This document shows positions 7,315 through 16,050 of a stretch of DNA of 47,796 nt, one piece after another. The DNA lies in contig CAIRSR010000053.1 in NCBI GenBank assembly GCA_903881315.1, forward strand, positions 1 through 47,796, written 5' to 3'. This DNA is from an uncultured Thiotrichales bacterium. Its GTDB lineage: Bacteria; Pseudomonadota; Gammaproteobacteria; CAIRSR01. Numbering within the stretch: position 1 is the stretch's first letter; every line of letters starts with the position of its first letter. The translations under genes were made by a program, and so were the position numbers. The notes beneath the pieces are model-generated. The model was not told the origin of the DNA. It made no database searches and was given only the letters and a program-made list of their open reading frames with translations.

Positions 7315-8186
7315 TATCCCTTCTTCCCGGCCATCGAACGCAACCGCGCTAGATCAGATTTCAAGTATTTACGGTCTTCTGGATTAGTTTCCTCTTTAAT
7401 TTCTTGCAGCAAAGCACTCTCCAAGAGAAGATAGTTCAACCGATCATGCGAGGCTATTTCTGACTTAACCTGCGCTGGGGTTTTTGTGTCACCAGTAATC
7501 TTCTTGCCAGCCTGAGCAAGTGCAGCACGGGTAGCCATTTCTCTAGTACCGTAGTATCTGCTTTGATCGCCGCTAGGATGCCAACCTACGTGTAATCCAC
7601 CACCGTTAGAAAACTCAACTGACGAAACTGTTTTACCTTTATGCTTTACATCTTGGTATACATACCCGCCTCCACCACGATTGCCGGCAAAAGTAACATC
7701 AGGAATGCTGTCACCTGTTGCATGTTTCTGACCTTTTTCCGGGACTACGTGTGGCGCTGCTTCACCGCCCTTTGTCCAACGACCCATCAAATCGCGTAAC
7801 TCATTTGGGTTGAACTTCTTAATGGTTTCCATGCCGCTTGTATCTACGCCAAGGAACTCTTTTGACAGTTCGTCAAACTCTGCGTCAGACAGAGTGAGCG
7901 ACTTCCCAATGTGTGACTTCACTTTCTTCGCCTCCCACTCTGCTAGTGCTGCGGACGCTGCGGCTTGTACCTTTGGTGTTACGTGTCCTTCTCCCGCTGC
8001 CCACCGCTTCATCGAAACAACGGCGGTAGCAATGGCTTCCGATTCGGGGTGACCATGACGCACAAGCGCATGGGCTACCTCACGGATGTATTTGGGAAGG
8101 CCACCAGCGCGAGCAACCCAGTTACTCGTCTTGCTGGTGGAGAACGGCGAATCATCGGCAGGACGACCACCGGGAGAGATTGTCAT
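7314..8186 (-). CDS. head-module protein with RDxxGRWT motif
   Basis: The 290-residue protein has an N-terminal helical domain (NWVARAGGLPKYIREVAHAL, then SEAIATAVVSMKRWAAGEG) often seen attached to actinophage head proteins. At about 131-141 is RDLMGRWTKGG, the recurrent RDxxGRWT-GG motif of phage structural proteins. A glycine-rich beta segment (AGNRGGGGYVYQDV, SSVEFSNGGGLHVGWHPSG) and a helical C-terminus (LLLESALLQEIKEETNPEDRK) follow. It lies between the topoisomerase-fusion gene and the protease, with overlapping starts and stops. Its role is probably virion or assembly related; no enzymatic motif is visible. Confidence 0.65.
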   Translation of the reverse strand: MTISPGGRPADDSPFSTSKTSNWVARAGGLPKYIREVAHALVRHGHPESEAIATAVVSMKRWAAGEGHVTPKVQAAASAALAEWEAKKVKSHIGKSLTLSDAEFDELSKEFLGVDTSGMETIKKFNPNELRDLMGRWTKGGEAAPHVVPEKGQKHATGDSIPDVTFAGNRGGGGYVYQDVKHKGKTVSSVEFSNGGGLHVGWHPSGDQSRYYGTREMATRAALAQAGKKITGDTKTPAQVKSEIASHDRLNYLLLESALLQEIKEETNPEDRKYLKSDLARLRSMAGKKG

Positions 8187-8290
8187 TATTCTTCCTCCGT
8201 ATCTGGTTCAAACTCTGCATCACGGCGGGCTAGTTCCTCATCCGACATCAATTTGATAGTAGATCCGTTAGACGTAAGCCATACAGTCAT
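8186..8290 (-). CDS. 34-residue acidic protein
   Basis: A short frame supported by context: the ATG (8288-8290) overlaps the upstream TGA as ATGA, an AGGAGGG ribosome site lies 7 nt upstream, and the TAA overlaps the next ATG as TAATG. The product begins MTVWLTSNGSTIKLMSDEEL and ends in an acidic tail (DTEEE). No homology is recognised. Tight coupling on both sides in the head operon suggests a genuine co-translated small protein. Confidence 0.65.
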   Translation of the reverse strand: MTVWLTSNGSTIKLMSDEELARRDAEFEPDTEEE

Positions 8291-11200
8291 TTTGTTGCCC
8301 TCCTAGCCCGACTCGTAGTTGCCTTCGCCGCTTTGCTCGGTGGCTTAAACTTTGCCCATCTATCCCAAACTTTCGGGCTAATGTAATCGTTTAGTGAGAC
8401 AGACTGTTCGTTTCCAAGTTTTTCAGATACCAAGTGCGAGATTTCTTTCAAGAGTGCCGTGTACTCGGCTTGGGTTGTTGGGTCTGCGTACTCATCCATG
8501 TACTGATACGCAAGTTTGTCTCCCAAGACATTGCGGAAGTCCTTAGCAGAGAAGCCATAACCTGAGGGAAGATGCGCCGTAATATAAGCGTTAGCGGTTC
8601 CTTCGTGGTCCTTTGGGAAAACCTGATCTGTACCTCTACGACCTGTTGTAAGCGCCTTCATAAACTTGGCTATAACAGGATCATCAGTAGTGATAACTAA
8701 ATTCTTTGATTTTTTTCCTATAAACGAAATTGTTGTTGTGTTGCCGCTAACTTTTATGTGTTGCACTAGCAAGTTAGACGCACCGTAAGTCAGGTCAACG
8801 CCCTTCTTCTTGCGGCTACCTGTACGAATCGCTGTTACCCGAATCAAATACGCGAGCATTGCTTGCTGGTTGCCCTTGGCAATATCTGACTTCGCCTGCT
8901 TATCGAACGCGGGGAGGAACGGTTTTAGGTTATCCGCCCTGCTGTGCTTCTTATCCTTATTTGTAGCCTGAAATTCTCGGGTGTAAACATAGTCAGGCTT
9001 CTCTACCCCGGTCTTGGTGTTTACGTGTAACCCTCGAACAAGTTTGTCGTTGTTTTTTAAGTCGTCGGCAATCCAAACATCCGTCCAGTCCTTCGGAATC
9101 ATTTTGTTCGGAGTAATGCCAAGTTCCTTGCACCTTGTCAAGAACTCGTCGCGCTCTTTTTGAGTTGCCTTGTGAACACCAGTGCGTACACCGTTGCGCC
9201 ATTCAGCAATGCTTATCGGCCAGCGAGCCTCTTGACGGTTCTTCACCTTTGCTTCTGCTTTTACCTTAGTGGCAGCAGTACGAGCAGCAGTAACGCGAAC
9301 AGTACGAGACAAAGCCTCTTTCTTGGGGGCGGGAGCGTGCTTACCGGGTACAGGAATTCCGTGTACGTGCGCTGCATGATGATTTGTAGCAGTTTTCTTG
9401 GCTTGTTCTAACGCCTTGTCTTTACTACCTCCATGCTTCCAGAATTCGTGCTTTGTCATCCCAACCCGAGCGCCGTTGACAAAAGTCCTATGCACCCATT
9501 CCCCTTGGCCCTGCTCAATAGTTGAGTGAACTTGCCCGGTACTCATTTCGTGACCGCCGCTGCCGCCACCCATAACTGTCCAACGACCGTGGAAATCACG
9601 AATCTGGCGGGATACATCGTGGGCGATGCCCTTAGTAATTGCAGCACCCTTACGGCGCTGGCGGCTAGTAATCACAGCGCTCTCCTTCTTAGTTGGCTTA
9701 CCGTATCGCGTTCCTTTTTTGCCTTGCTTAGTTGGTCCTGCGTCCATCACTCTTACATCTTGTATAGAATGGACATTGCCAATTTTATCTGAGACATGCT
9801 TTTTCAACCACCGAATAGCGTCTACTGCAGTTTTATGGGTGCCGCTTATGGGCTTCCCGCCCTCATAAACAATGTGCTTGTTAGCACCTAGTGAAGCGAC
9901 AATAAAATGGCCATAGCGTCTTCCATCTACCGCTCGCAGGCGTCGTCCAAGGTTACTGAACTCACTTACAGGAATTTTTATTGTTGGAGATAGTTGTGGG
10001 CCAGTTGTAACAGGCGACCTAGTACCGGGAGCAACGGTGTCAGGTATATGAGCGGTTATCAGGTTGCCCGTCTTGGGGCTGACTACCTGCACCGGCGTTG
10101 TTTGTAATTTTAGTAATGATGGGTCATTCCAATACTGAGCGTGCCAGTAAGTATCGGTTGGGTCGAACCCCATCGTCTTAGCCCATGCGCCTGCTATTTG
10201 GCGCTTACGAGCAGCATCTACTTTGACCTTCGCTGCTTCCTCCGCAAGTTTCGCATCCGACTCAGCCTTGCGCTTCGCATTGAACTCGTCCTTGTGGATA
10301 AACGTCTTTGTAGCGTGATCCCACCGCATGTCTGGTGAGTGGTCAATGGCAAGTTGCGCGTTATGCGCCTTGGCAGTCCGCAATTCCTTCGCAAGATTTT
10401 TCTGGCTAATGCGAGTCATGTTTCCAAGAGTGTCAACAACAAATGACTGCCCATTGCGAGGGCCTCTGCCTGTATAAGTAAACGCAATACCGTTGTTCTT
10501 GTTAGGGCTTAGGCTTGCACCTATAATAGTTGCTTCCTTGATCCCAAGCCGTACAAGAGTAGCGTGCTGCTTCGGAGTCACCGTTATAGATGGACCGTGA
10601 ATAGTTCGCTTTACTGTGCGCCGCCTCTGATTTGGATAGATAACTCCATACAACCCGCGTTCAATCTTTTGCAGTTCGTCAGGAGTAGTACCGTTTGCGG
10701 CAGCAAGTTCTACGCGCTTCTTGTGTTCTATGCCAACGCCCTTTTTGGCTAGGCTATAAATATAACTAGCGTACTTGCGATCTGCTCCGTCTTCGAGTCT
10801 TTTAATATGCTGCTTTGCTGATACATCAAGTTTTGGGTCTGGCGCTCTAGAGACAAGGGTTTTCAACGGACCAATACCAGAAGGGTTAGAAGTAGCACGC
10901 CTTGCACGCGATGCACCAGTAATTTTTACTGTTCCAGACGGAAGTATTGCTCCACCGCCTCGCGTCCAGCGACCGTGTGCATCCCGCAACTCGTGGGAAA
11001 CGTCTTTTGCTATTCCCTTTGCGATATCTGTCCCAAGGCATTTACCGTACATCGGTTCTTCCATCCCGCATTTCTTGCAACGCGGGTGACCATTTGGATG
11101 TGTCCATTGAGCAGCAACGTAAGCGTGCGGCCTCAAGTTATCTAGGTTTATTTTATTGCGGTTGATAACTTCTGTCTCCATCACGTATCCCGCTGGTTGT

Positions 11201-11427
11201 TCTAATGGTCCGGTGTATCCAAGGCCACGTTTCCTAACACCGCTACTTCTACCCATTCTTCTTTCTCTGCTTGTGTCATGCTTTCCCACTACCTCCATTG
11301 GAACTGTCGTACCGCCAGCGATACCACCGGAGAACGGGCGAGTGAGGCGCTTCTTCTTGCGACGCTTACGTGAGTCAGTCCCTACCTCTTGGTCAACGTG
11401 GACATCGGAAGGCGTGATGTTAGGCAT
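8287..11427 (-). CDS. structural protein fused to type IB DNA topoisomerase
   Basis: A 1046-residue basic protein. Residues 1-11 (MPNITPSDVHV) nearly repeat the capsid protein N-terminus. A CKKC...C cluster lies near 117-130. Two RDxxGRWT motifs (148-155, 610-617) mark structural modules, with a Lys/Ala coiled-like region between. From about 765 to 1040 the sequence follows poxvirus/bacterial topoisomerase IB: IPKDWTDVWI (777), AIRTGS (Arg868), YGASNLL, FIGKKS (Lys905/906), FSAKDFRNVLGDKLAY (Arg965) and LGN...NDYISP (Asn1006, Tyr1015). Spacings (Arg-Lys 37, Asn-Tyr 9) equal those of vaccinia R130-K167 and H265-Y274; Asn for His occurs in bacterial members. The domain should cleave and rejoin one DNA strand through a 3'-phosphotyrosine. 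Its place among MuF and head genes suggests delivery in the virion, which is inference. Confidence 0.85.
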   Translation of the reverse strand: MPNITPSDVHVDQEVGTDSRKRRKKKRLTRPFSGGIAGGTTVPMEVVGKHDTSRERRMGRSSGVRKRGLGYTGPLEQPAGYVMETEVINRNKINLDNLRPHAYVAAQWTHPNGHPRCKKCGMEEPMYGKCLGTDIAKGIAKDVSHELRDAHGRWTRGGGAILPSGTVKITGASRARRATSNPSGIGPLKTLVSRAPDPKLDVSAKQHIKRLEDGADRKYASYIYSLAKKGVGIEHKKRVELAAANGTTPDELQKIERGLYGVIYPNQRRRTVKRTIHGPSITVTPKQHATLVRLGIKEATIIGASLSPNKNNGIAFTYTGRGPRNGQSFVVDTLGNMTRISQKNLAKELRTAKAHNAQLAIDHSPDMRWDHATKTFIHKDEFNAKRKAESDAKLAEEAAKVKVDAARKRQIAGAWAKTMGFDPTDTYWHAQYWNDPSLLKLQTTPVQVVSPKTGNLITAHIPDTVAPGTRSPVTTGPQLSPTIKIPVSEFSNLGRRLRAVDGRRYGHFIVASLGANKHIVYEGGKPISGTHKTAVDAIRWLKKHVSDKIGNVHSIQDVRVMDAGPTKQGKKGTRYGKPTKKESAVITSRQRRKGAAITKGIAHDVSRQIRDFHGRWTVMGGGSGGHEMSTGQVHSTIEQGQGEWVHRTFVNGARVGMTKHEFWKHGGSKDKALEQAKKTATNHHAAHVHGIPVPGKHAPAPKKEALSRTVRVTAARTAATKVKAEAKVKNRQEARWPISIAEWRNGVRTGVHKATQKERDEFLTRCKELGITPNKMIPKDWTDVWIADDLKNNDKLVRGLHVNTKTGVEKPDYVYTREFQATNKDKKHSRADNLKPFLPAFDKQAKSDIAKGNQQAMLAYLIRVTAIRTGSRKKKGVDLTYGASNLLVQHIKVSGNTTTISFIGKKSKNLVITTDDPVIAKFMKALTTGRRGTDQVFPKDHEGTANAYITAHLPSGYGFSAKDFRNVLGDKLAYQYMDEYADPTTQAEYTALLKEISHLVSEKLGNEQSVSLNDYISPKVWDRWAKFKPPSKAAKATTSRARRATK

Positions 11428-12817
11428 GGTGCCACTCCGTTGTCACGATAACGAAACAGCGACAATTATGGGTTATGATGCCATTGCCAATGTACCATCC
11501 TTCATCCGTCTCAAGATTGTAGACAACACCGTTAAACGAATTGAAATCGACACTGACAATCTGATCGAACGCTACTTGGCCGGGGAGTCCGAAAAGTTCC
11601 TCAGTGAGTAACTTGGCGTGAGCAGAACCGCTATTCGCAAACGAGGTATCGAAACTACTCCTCAAAAAGCGGTCGGAATATACAACTGCGACCTTGCTAC
11701 CGATTCCGTCGCCGTGGAAATCTTCGGGGGACACTGGCACTTCACGGGAAAGTACCTTGCTCGCGCTCCCAAACGTTTTCGCAAAATCCTCAACTCGCAC
11801 CACTTGATTGTCGTGGTTCATTCCAACTACGCGCCCATCAGCGGCAAGACTGCTGACTACATAGCAAGATTCATCGAGAGCGCCAGCACTGACCCATCCG
11901 AGCCTCGTCAATATCGGATGATTCGGGGTGACGGTGATGTTATTGCCACGGGAAGTTCTGATAGTGACCATTTGCCCGTTATACCAGCGTTGCGTCACGG
12001 CAGAAACGCTGGAACGGGAAGATACGAGAGTATCCGGGTGTAAGCAACGAGGATGGAATGGCGGAGAGAAAAACTTGCCGTATTCCGTTTCAAAATCTGA
12101 GTCTAGTTTCGCGTGTTCACCGTCTAGGGCGTCGCAATAATTACAGACTCGATCATCCCGCCTTGTCAGAATAACTTTTCTTGCTGATCTTGGAACTTTA
12201 TTAGGATCGGGGATATCTAGCCCATAGAGCATTTCGTTCCCACTAGCGGACTTGGAAACAGGCTCATTAGCCTGATAAATGGCTATTAGGGCTTCGTTTA
12301 CCGCCCGGTTGACCTCCGTTACCGCAATCAGGTTTCCTCGGCTCTGAATGGCTGCATTCCTTCTGATAGAAATATCGCTAAGAAGGCGCTGGTTATCCTT
12401 TGCTTCTTGGCGCTCTTTTTCAAATACGAGTGCCGAACGAACGTCTAGCCCAAATGAATCCCGAATTATTTTTTGCCTCTCCAATATGGAGGCGCTGCGA
12501 GGAAGGATTCTAGTAACTTCTACCCGCGTGCTAGTTGGATTCAGGGACTGCATAATTTTATCAAGCAAGCGTTCGATTGTTTGTTTATAGATACCGTCGT
12601 TAGAGTTAAAAACTAGGTTGTACGTAATAGCGGTATCACGGCAAACATCGTGAACGATCTGCCCAACAATAGGACGAAAACGTATTGGGCTAAACGGCTC
12701 CCCCTGCAATGCGTTACGAGTAAACGCAGCACGCATATCCGCTTCAAAACCTGTTGCCAAGTTATTGAGGCGGAACCACTCACGTACGTCAGCAGTTTGG
12801 GTAGTCATGTCAGCCAC
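11420..12817 (-). CDS. MuF-like head morphogenesis protein interrupted by an intein
   Basis: The exteins form a phage Mu F-like minor head protein: helical N-terminal 220 residues (AVTEVNRAVNEALIAIYQANE is typical), then RVCNYCDALDG and PPFHPRC joined to CRCFVIV. In MuF proteins the closing motif reads HPxCRC. Here the motif is split by a 194-residue insertion (residues 258-451) with intein landmarks, so splicing would restore HPRCRCFVI and a 271-residue protein. MuF proteins sit at the portal and are packaged or involved in head assembly. The gene lies directly after portal with an 8-bp overlap. Start: GTG at 12817, or ATG at 12808 three codons later (GGGTGG upstream). The spliced gene precedes the topoisomerase-fusion gene. 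Confidence 0.88.
   Translation of the reverse strand: MADMTTQTADVREWFRLNNLATGFEADMRAAFTRNALQGEPFSPIRFRPIVGQIVHDVCRDTAITYNLVFNSNDGIYKQTIERLLDKIMQSLNPTSTRVEVTRILPRSASILERQKIIRDSFGLDVRSALVFEKERQEAKDNQRLLSDISIRRNAAIQSRGNLIAVTEVNRAVNEALIAIYQANEPVSKSASGNEMLYGLDIPDPNKVPRSARKVILTRRDDRVCNYCDALDGEHAKLDSDFETEYGKFFSPPFHPRCLHPDTLVSSRSSVSAVTQRWYNGQMVTIRTSRGNNITVTPNHPILTRLGWVSAGALDESCYVVSSLAADGRVVGMNHDNQVVRVEDFAKTFGSASKVLSREVPVSPEDFHGDGIGSKVAVVYSDRFLRSSFDTSFANSGSAHAKLLTEELFGLPGQVAFDQIVSVDFNSFNGVVYNLETDEGWYIGNGIITHNCRCFVIVTTEWHHA
11465..12046 (-). other. intein coding segment (194 residues) within MuF gene
   Basis: The insert begins with Cys1 in the block A pattern CLHPDTLV, contains block B TPNHPILT (Thr and His), and ends with block F/G sequence VVYNLETDEGWYIGNG followed by IITHN and a +1 Cys. 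These are the residues needed for class 1 splicing (Cys1, TxxH, terminal His-Asn, Cys+1). The middle (about residues 330-415 of the precursor, including FHGDGIGSKVAVVYSDRFL) is short and shows no LAGLIDADG or HNH motif, so this is a mini-intein or one with an unrecognised linker. Confidence 0.88.
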
Positions 12818-14453
12818 CCGTGTTATTCGCCGCTACGTCCTTCTTGGTGTTGCGACGATTCGATGGTGGCAACTTGCTCTTTACCGGACCTGTAGTGGCG
12901 GTAGGTGCCCCCGGCGTGCTACCGGGCTGCTTACCACCGGGAGGAATAACTTGTGATCCTGACGGTTGCTGACCCATCTTCGCGTATTTTTCAGGGTTCG
13001 CTGCTTGATCTGCTGCTGCCTTCTGCTGTTCGATTTGAGTAAGCAGCGTCTGATCCCGAAGGTTACCTTCCTTTGTTGCTTGCTCTGGCTGAGTTTCGCG
13101 TGCCGGAAGTTGTGCCTGCTCCCGTAGGTAGTTCTCTAACTCGGTGTCAGGGAACAACTGTCCACCTGCGCCAGCGATAGCAGCAATGTAAACAGACAAG
13201 TCAGTAAGCGAAGGCTTAACCACATTGTCGTGACGGAACTTAGGCAGGTTGTCCTTGATTCCGTTTAGCGCAAACAAACGTGGTACTGCGTAGTTATTCA
13301 AAACATCTTGGATCATATCTAGCCATGCTCCTAAAGCCGCTTGGAATAAGCCGCTCTTTGTGGTTGACATAGCAAATGATCCAGCGCTGTCATTCCCGAG
13401 AAGGATGAAATCGGCAAGAACCACCATCGCCATACGGCTTTCATACCGCTGAATAATCTCGCTGGTGTTGAACTGGCGACTACCGCCGCTGTTCATCAAC
13501 CTAAATGTATACATCGGCTGGCCCGCTTCATTCCACGCTTGGGGCCAAACCACGCCTTCCTGCTGGTCACGACGAATGTTTTTTACTAGATCAATAATGC
13601 TATTGACCGTAGCCTTATCGTCATCGCTTGCATCAGGGTGCAGCATTTCTGCGGGAATCTCAGCAAACGGAAGCCCTGCTAGGTCGCGCTCTACGCCAAT
13701 GCCTTCGATTTCTTCAATACGCTTCTTGAAGTAGTAAGGACGGTAAGCGTTACGCAATGCTGAACGCCCCTCAGGATTATTCTTCCGCGACTCAGTGCGG
13801 AACAGGAGGCTTTTCTCGATTGGGTTGAACAGCATTTGATAAGTAGGTGCGGGACGCTGCCACATACCAGCAAGGCCGCCCTCGTCATCCCATTGCCAAC
13901 GCTCAAACGAATCCTGTGATCGAATTTCAAACTTACGCCATCCGATCTTGCCGTCAGCGTACTTAGACTTGTGGAAGGTTTTGTCCTTGCCAGAATCGTC
14001 GTCACCGTTACGGTACTTATAAAGGATTTCGAAGTATGACCAGCCGTATTGCATCATTGACATAATTTCCGATATGAAGTCAGGCCAAGTGATACTCATA
14101 TCAAGTCGGCATTGCTCCATGTATTCCGCATTGTCAATAGCGGCCTGAGTGTTCTTTTCGTCCGCTCTAGGATCGTTTTCAGGTTCTACGTACCATGCAA
14201 CTTTACGTAAGAACATTTCGATAGCGAAAAAGATTGACCCCACGATTGGGTCGTTCTCCCGCATTTCCTTATATGTTCGGACGCCTCGCTGACCGCGTAG
14301 GTCGTTTAAGAATTCTTCGTTTACGTACCACGTATCACGGTTTAGGCCAGTTCTACCAACAGAATCAAATAGAGAGGCAGGAGCAACTGATTTACTTACC
14401 TCGATGCTCTCGTCAACTTTGGCAGTTGTAGCCTTAGGCGCTCTCGCTGCCAT
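12810..14453 (-). CDS. portal protein (DUF935-like)
   Basis: This 547-residue protein resembles Mu gp29/DUF935-type portals. It has an N-terminal segment YKEMRENDPIVGSIFFAIEMF, typical of portals ('M..D..v.a.l...'), followed by WPDFISEIMSMMQYGWSYFE, the SFERWQWDDEGG clip-region-like segment and LLFRTESRKNNPEGRSALR, the portal 'R...NP.G.S.LR.aY' motif. A long helix follows (INSIIDLVKNIRRDQQEGVV-like segment, then ILLGNDSAGSFAMS). The C-terminal 90 residues are Gln/Pro/Lys-rich and probably disordered. Portals form the dodecameric DNA channel at one capsid vertex. The gene lies 2 bp downstream of terminase and overlaps the MuF gene, the standard order. AGGAGAG precedes the ATG. Confidence 0.88.
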   Translation of the reverse strand: MAARAPKATTAKVDESIEVSKSVAPASLFDSVGRTGLNRDTWYVNEEFLNDLRGQRGVRTYKEMRENDPIVGSIFFAIEMFLRKVAWYVEPENDPRADEKNTQAAIDNAEYMEQCRLDMSITWPDFISEIMSMMQYGWSYFEILYKYRNGDDDSGKDKTFHKSKYADGKIGWRKFEIRSQDSFERWQWDDEGGLAGMWQRPAPTYQMLFNPIEKSLLFRTESRKNNPEGRSALRNAYRPYYFKKRIEEIEGIGVERDLAGLPFAEIPAEMLHPDASDDDKATVNSIIDLVKNIRRDQQEGVVWPQAWNEAGQPMYTFRLMNSGGSRQFNTSEIIQRYESRMAMVVLADFILLGNDSAGSFAMSTTKSGLFQAALGAWLDMIQDVLNNYAVPRLFALNGIKDNLPKFRHDNVVKPSLTDLSVYIAAIAGAGGQLFPDTELENYLREQAQLPARETQPEQATKEGNLRDQTLLTQIEQQKAAADQAANPEKYAKMGQQPSGSQVIPPGGKQPGSTPGAPTATTGPVKSKLPPSNRRNTKKDVAANNTGG

Positions 14454-14454
14454 G

Positions 14455-15909
14455 TCACTCTCCTATCTTCCAAGGGGAAACGTCACGCTGCATCGTCAGA
14501 ACTACGGGGGCCGAAATGCGCCTCCACGTATTCCTGAGCGACCACGCTAACGCACCCGCTGCAATAGAGTCTGGCAGATGGGACGAGGATGAGCCGTTAT
14601 ACAGGTCATCCGGCGTGGCGAAACGGTGTTCATCGTAAACCGTGGTAATGCGCGGGGCGACCAAAAGCCGTTTCTCTATAGCAGAAATATAGTTGGTAAT
14701 CATATCTGAGCGGTTCTTTCCAGCCATAATTACCGCTTTTACGTCTTGGGGGCGAACGCCTCTAGGAACCACGATATAGTCATCTACCACTGACCCGATT
14801 CCAGTAGCGTCGTGGGCCACCTTACCCCCGTACATAGCCAGCCTTTCGTTCAATCTCCCAACCATCATGGGCCAAGGGCGACGATTTATCCGCTCGAAAG
14901 CGACCGTCCTCCAAGGCTCCTTTGTGGTGTCAAAGGTCCAAATGATTGTGTAGTCACGGTGCTTTGCCCAGTCCACCCCGGTTACGTAATCCCGGTCCCG
15001 ATTTGGTGCCTCAACCTCGATGTACTTTCCTTCGCCGCCCTCAACTACTCCCCAAGCAGGGTTGAACATTGCGTCAATCGAATCTCCGTCGATTGCACGA
15101 CCTTCAAATGATGGCTCCTGCAACTCATACTCTGAGTCCCACATTGAAATAGGAATCTCGCCGCGCTTACGTTCAATCTCGTCTTCGCTAAGCCAACCAT
15201 CAATAGGGTTTGAAGTTTCTCTAAAACACCAGTTGTAAACCGGCCAGTTCTGTGCCTCTGCACGCTTCAAAATTTTTGACATGGTGCCGTCTGAATACTG
15301 GTGCGTAGACGACATCACAGTATTAGTTTCTAGAAGCACGCCGTCCTTGTTCTTTTTACGCATGGGCTGACCCTGCGCCGATTCAAGAACTTTCAGTTCC
15401 ATCTCGTCAATCTCGTCTAACCTCATACGCTGCGGGTGAGGCCCACGAACGGAAGCAGTAGACGCCATAAGCGTTCTCGCTTTTGCACCGTTAGTAAGGA
15501 ACGTGTCGAATTTAGTTGGGTCTTTTGCTAGTAGTTCTCTAGGTGCGCCGAGGCTGTACCATGCTTCGGTCATAGTTTCGTGAACACGTAGTGATTGAGC
15601 ACCAGACCCACCGAGGATAGTTACGAAGGCTCCAAGGGATACCAGTTCACTCATACCCAAAATTGACAATAACTGTGTCTTGCCGCCAAACCCTCGGGAT
15701 GCCTTCCATACTGCTACTGAGTTTCTAGCGAAGTAGGCATCAGCGAATGCGTCGAACGGTGATACGTGACCGGGGCACACAACTTGTCGTGGAATTGTCA
15801 CACCCCAAGTTGCCCTTACCCACCACCACAGTTCCTCGTTAGTCTGAGGCCAACGCGATAGCACAAACTTCTGCCCTGTACCGGGGCGAGAGTCGATCTT
15901 TGTAGCCAT
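14455..15909 (-). CDS. terL: terminase large subunit
   Basis: This 484-residue packaging motor has an N-terminal ATPase with Walker A KASRGFGGKTQ (69-79) and Walker B MRLDEIDEM (162-170), then the coupling-like segment TNTVMSSTHQYSDGTM. The C-terminal nuclease domain includes VTGVDWAKHRDYTIIWTF (first Asp), KVAHDATGIGSVVDDYI (second Asp) and HLPDSIAAGALAWSL (third Asp). These are the RNase H-fold metal ligands that cut concatemers. The product packages DNA through the portal encoded 2 bp downstream. A candidate small terminase lies far away at 41979-43013. The start follows GAGGTAACT. Confidence 0.9.
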   Translation of the reverse strand: MATKIDSRPGTGQKFVLSRWPQTNEELWWWVRATWGVTIPRQVVCPGHVSPFDAFADAYFARNSVAVWKASRGFGGKTQLLSILGMSELVSLGAFVTILGGSGAQSLRVHETMTEAWYSLGAPRELLAKDPTKFDTFLTNGAKARTLMASTASVRGPHPQRMRLDEIDEMELKVLESAQGQPMRKKNKDGVLLETNTVMSSTHQYSDGTMSKILKRAEAQNWPVYNWCFRETSNPIDGWLSEDEIERKRGEIPISMWDSEYELQEPSFEGRAIDGDSIDAMFNPAWGVVEGGEGKYIEVEAPNRDRDYVTGVDWAKHRDYTIIWTFDTTKEPWRTVAFERINRRPWPMMVGRLNERLAMYGGKVAHDATGIGSVVDDYIVVPRGVRPQDVKAVIMAGKNRSDMITNYISAIEKRLLVAPRITTVYDEHRFATPDDLYNGSSSSHLPDSIAAGALAWSLRNTWRRISAPVVLTMQRDVSPWKIGE

Positions 15910-15911
15910 AG

Positions 15912-16031
15912 TTACCTCATGTCAGAGAGGATGGTGGAGAGGCGGCGCAGGAGGATCATAGAACGTCTGACACATTCTCCCCGCCCTTGCCACGACGAGG
16001 TAGTGCCGTGGGTTGACGCCGACCTCTCCAC
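15912..16031 (-). CDS. possible 39-residue basic protein
   Basis: An open frame fills the gap between the JAB-type gene and terminase: GTG at 16029-16031, stop TAA at 15912-15914, two bases before the terminase ATG. A GGAGGT site lies 12 nt upstream of the GTG, which is long. The product is Arg/Ser-rich, and I recognise no family. Gap-filling and the coupled stop favour reality; weak initiation argues against it. Confidence 0.3.
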   Translation of the reverse strand: MERSASTHGTTSSWQGRGECVRRSMILLRRLSTILSDMR

Positions 16032-16050
16032 GATTATTGTTATACCTCCG

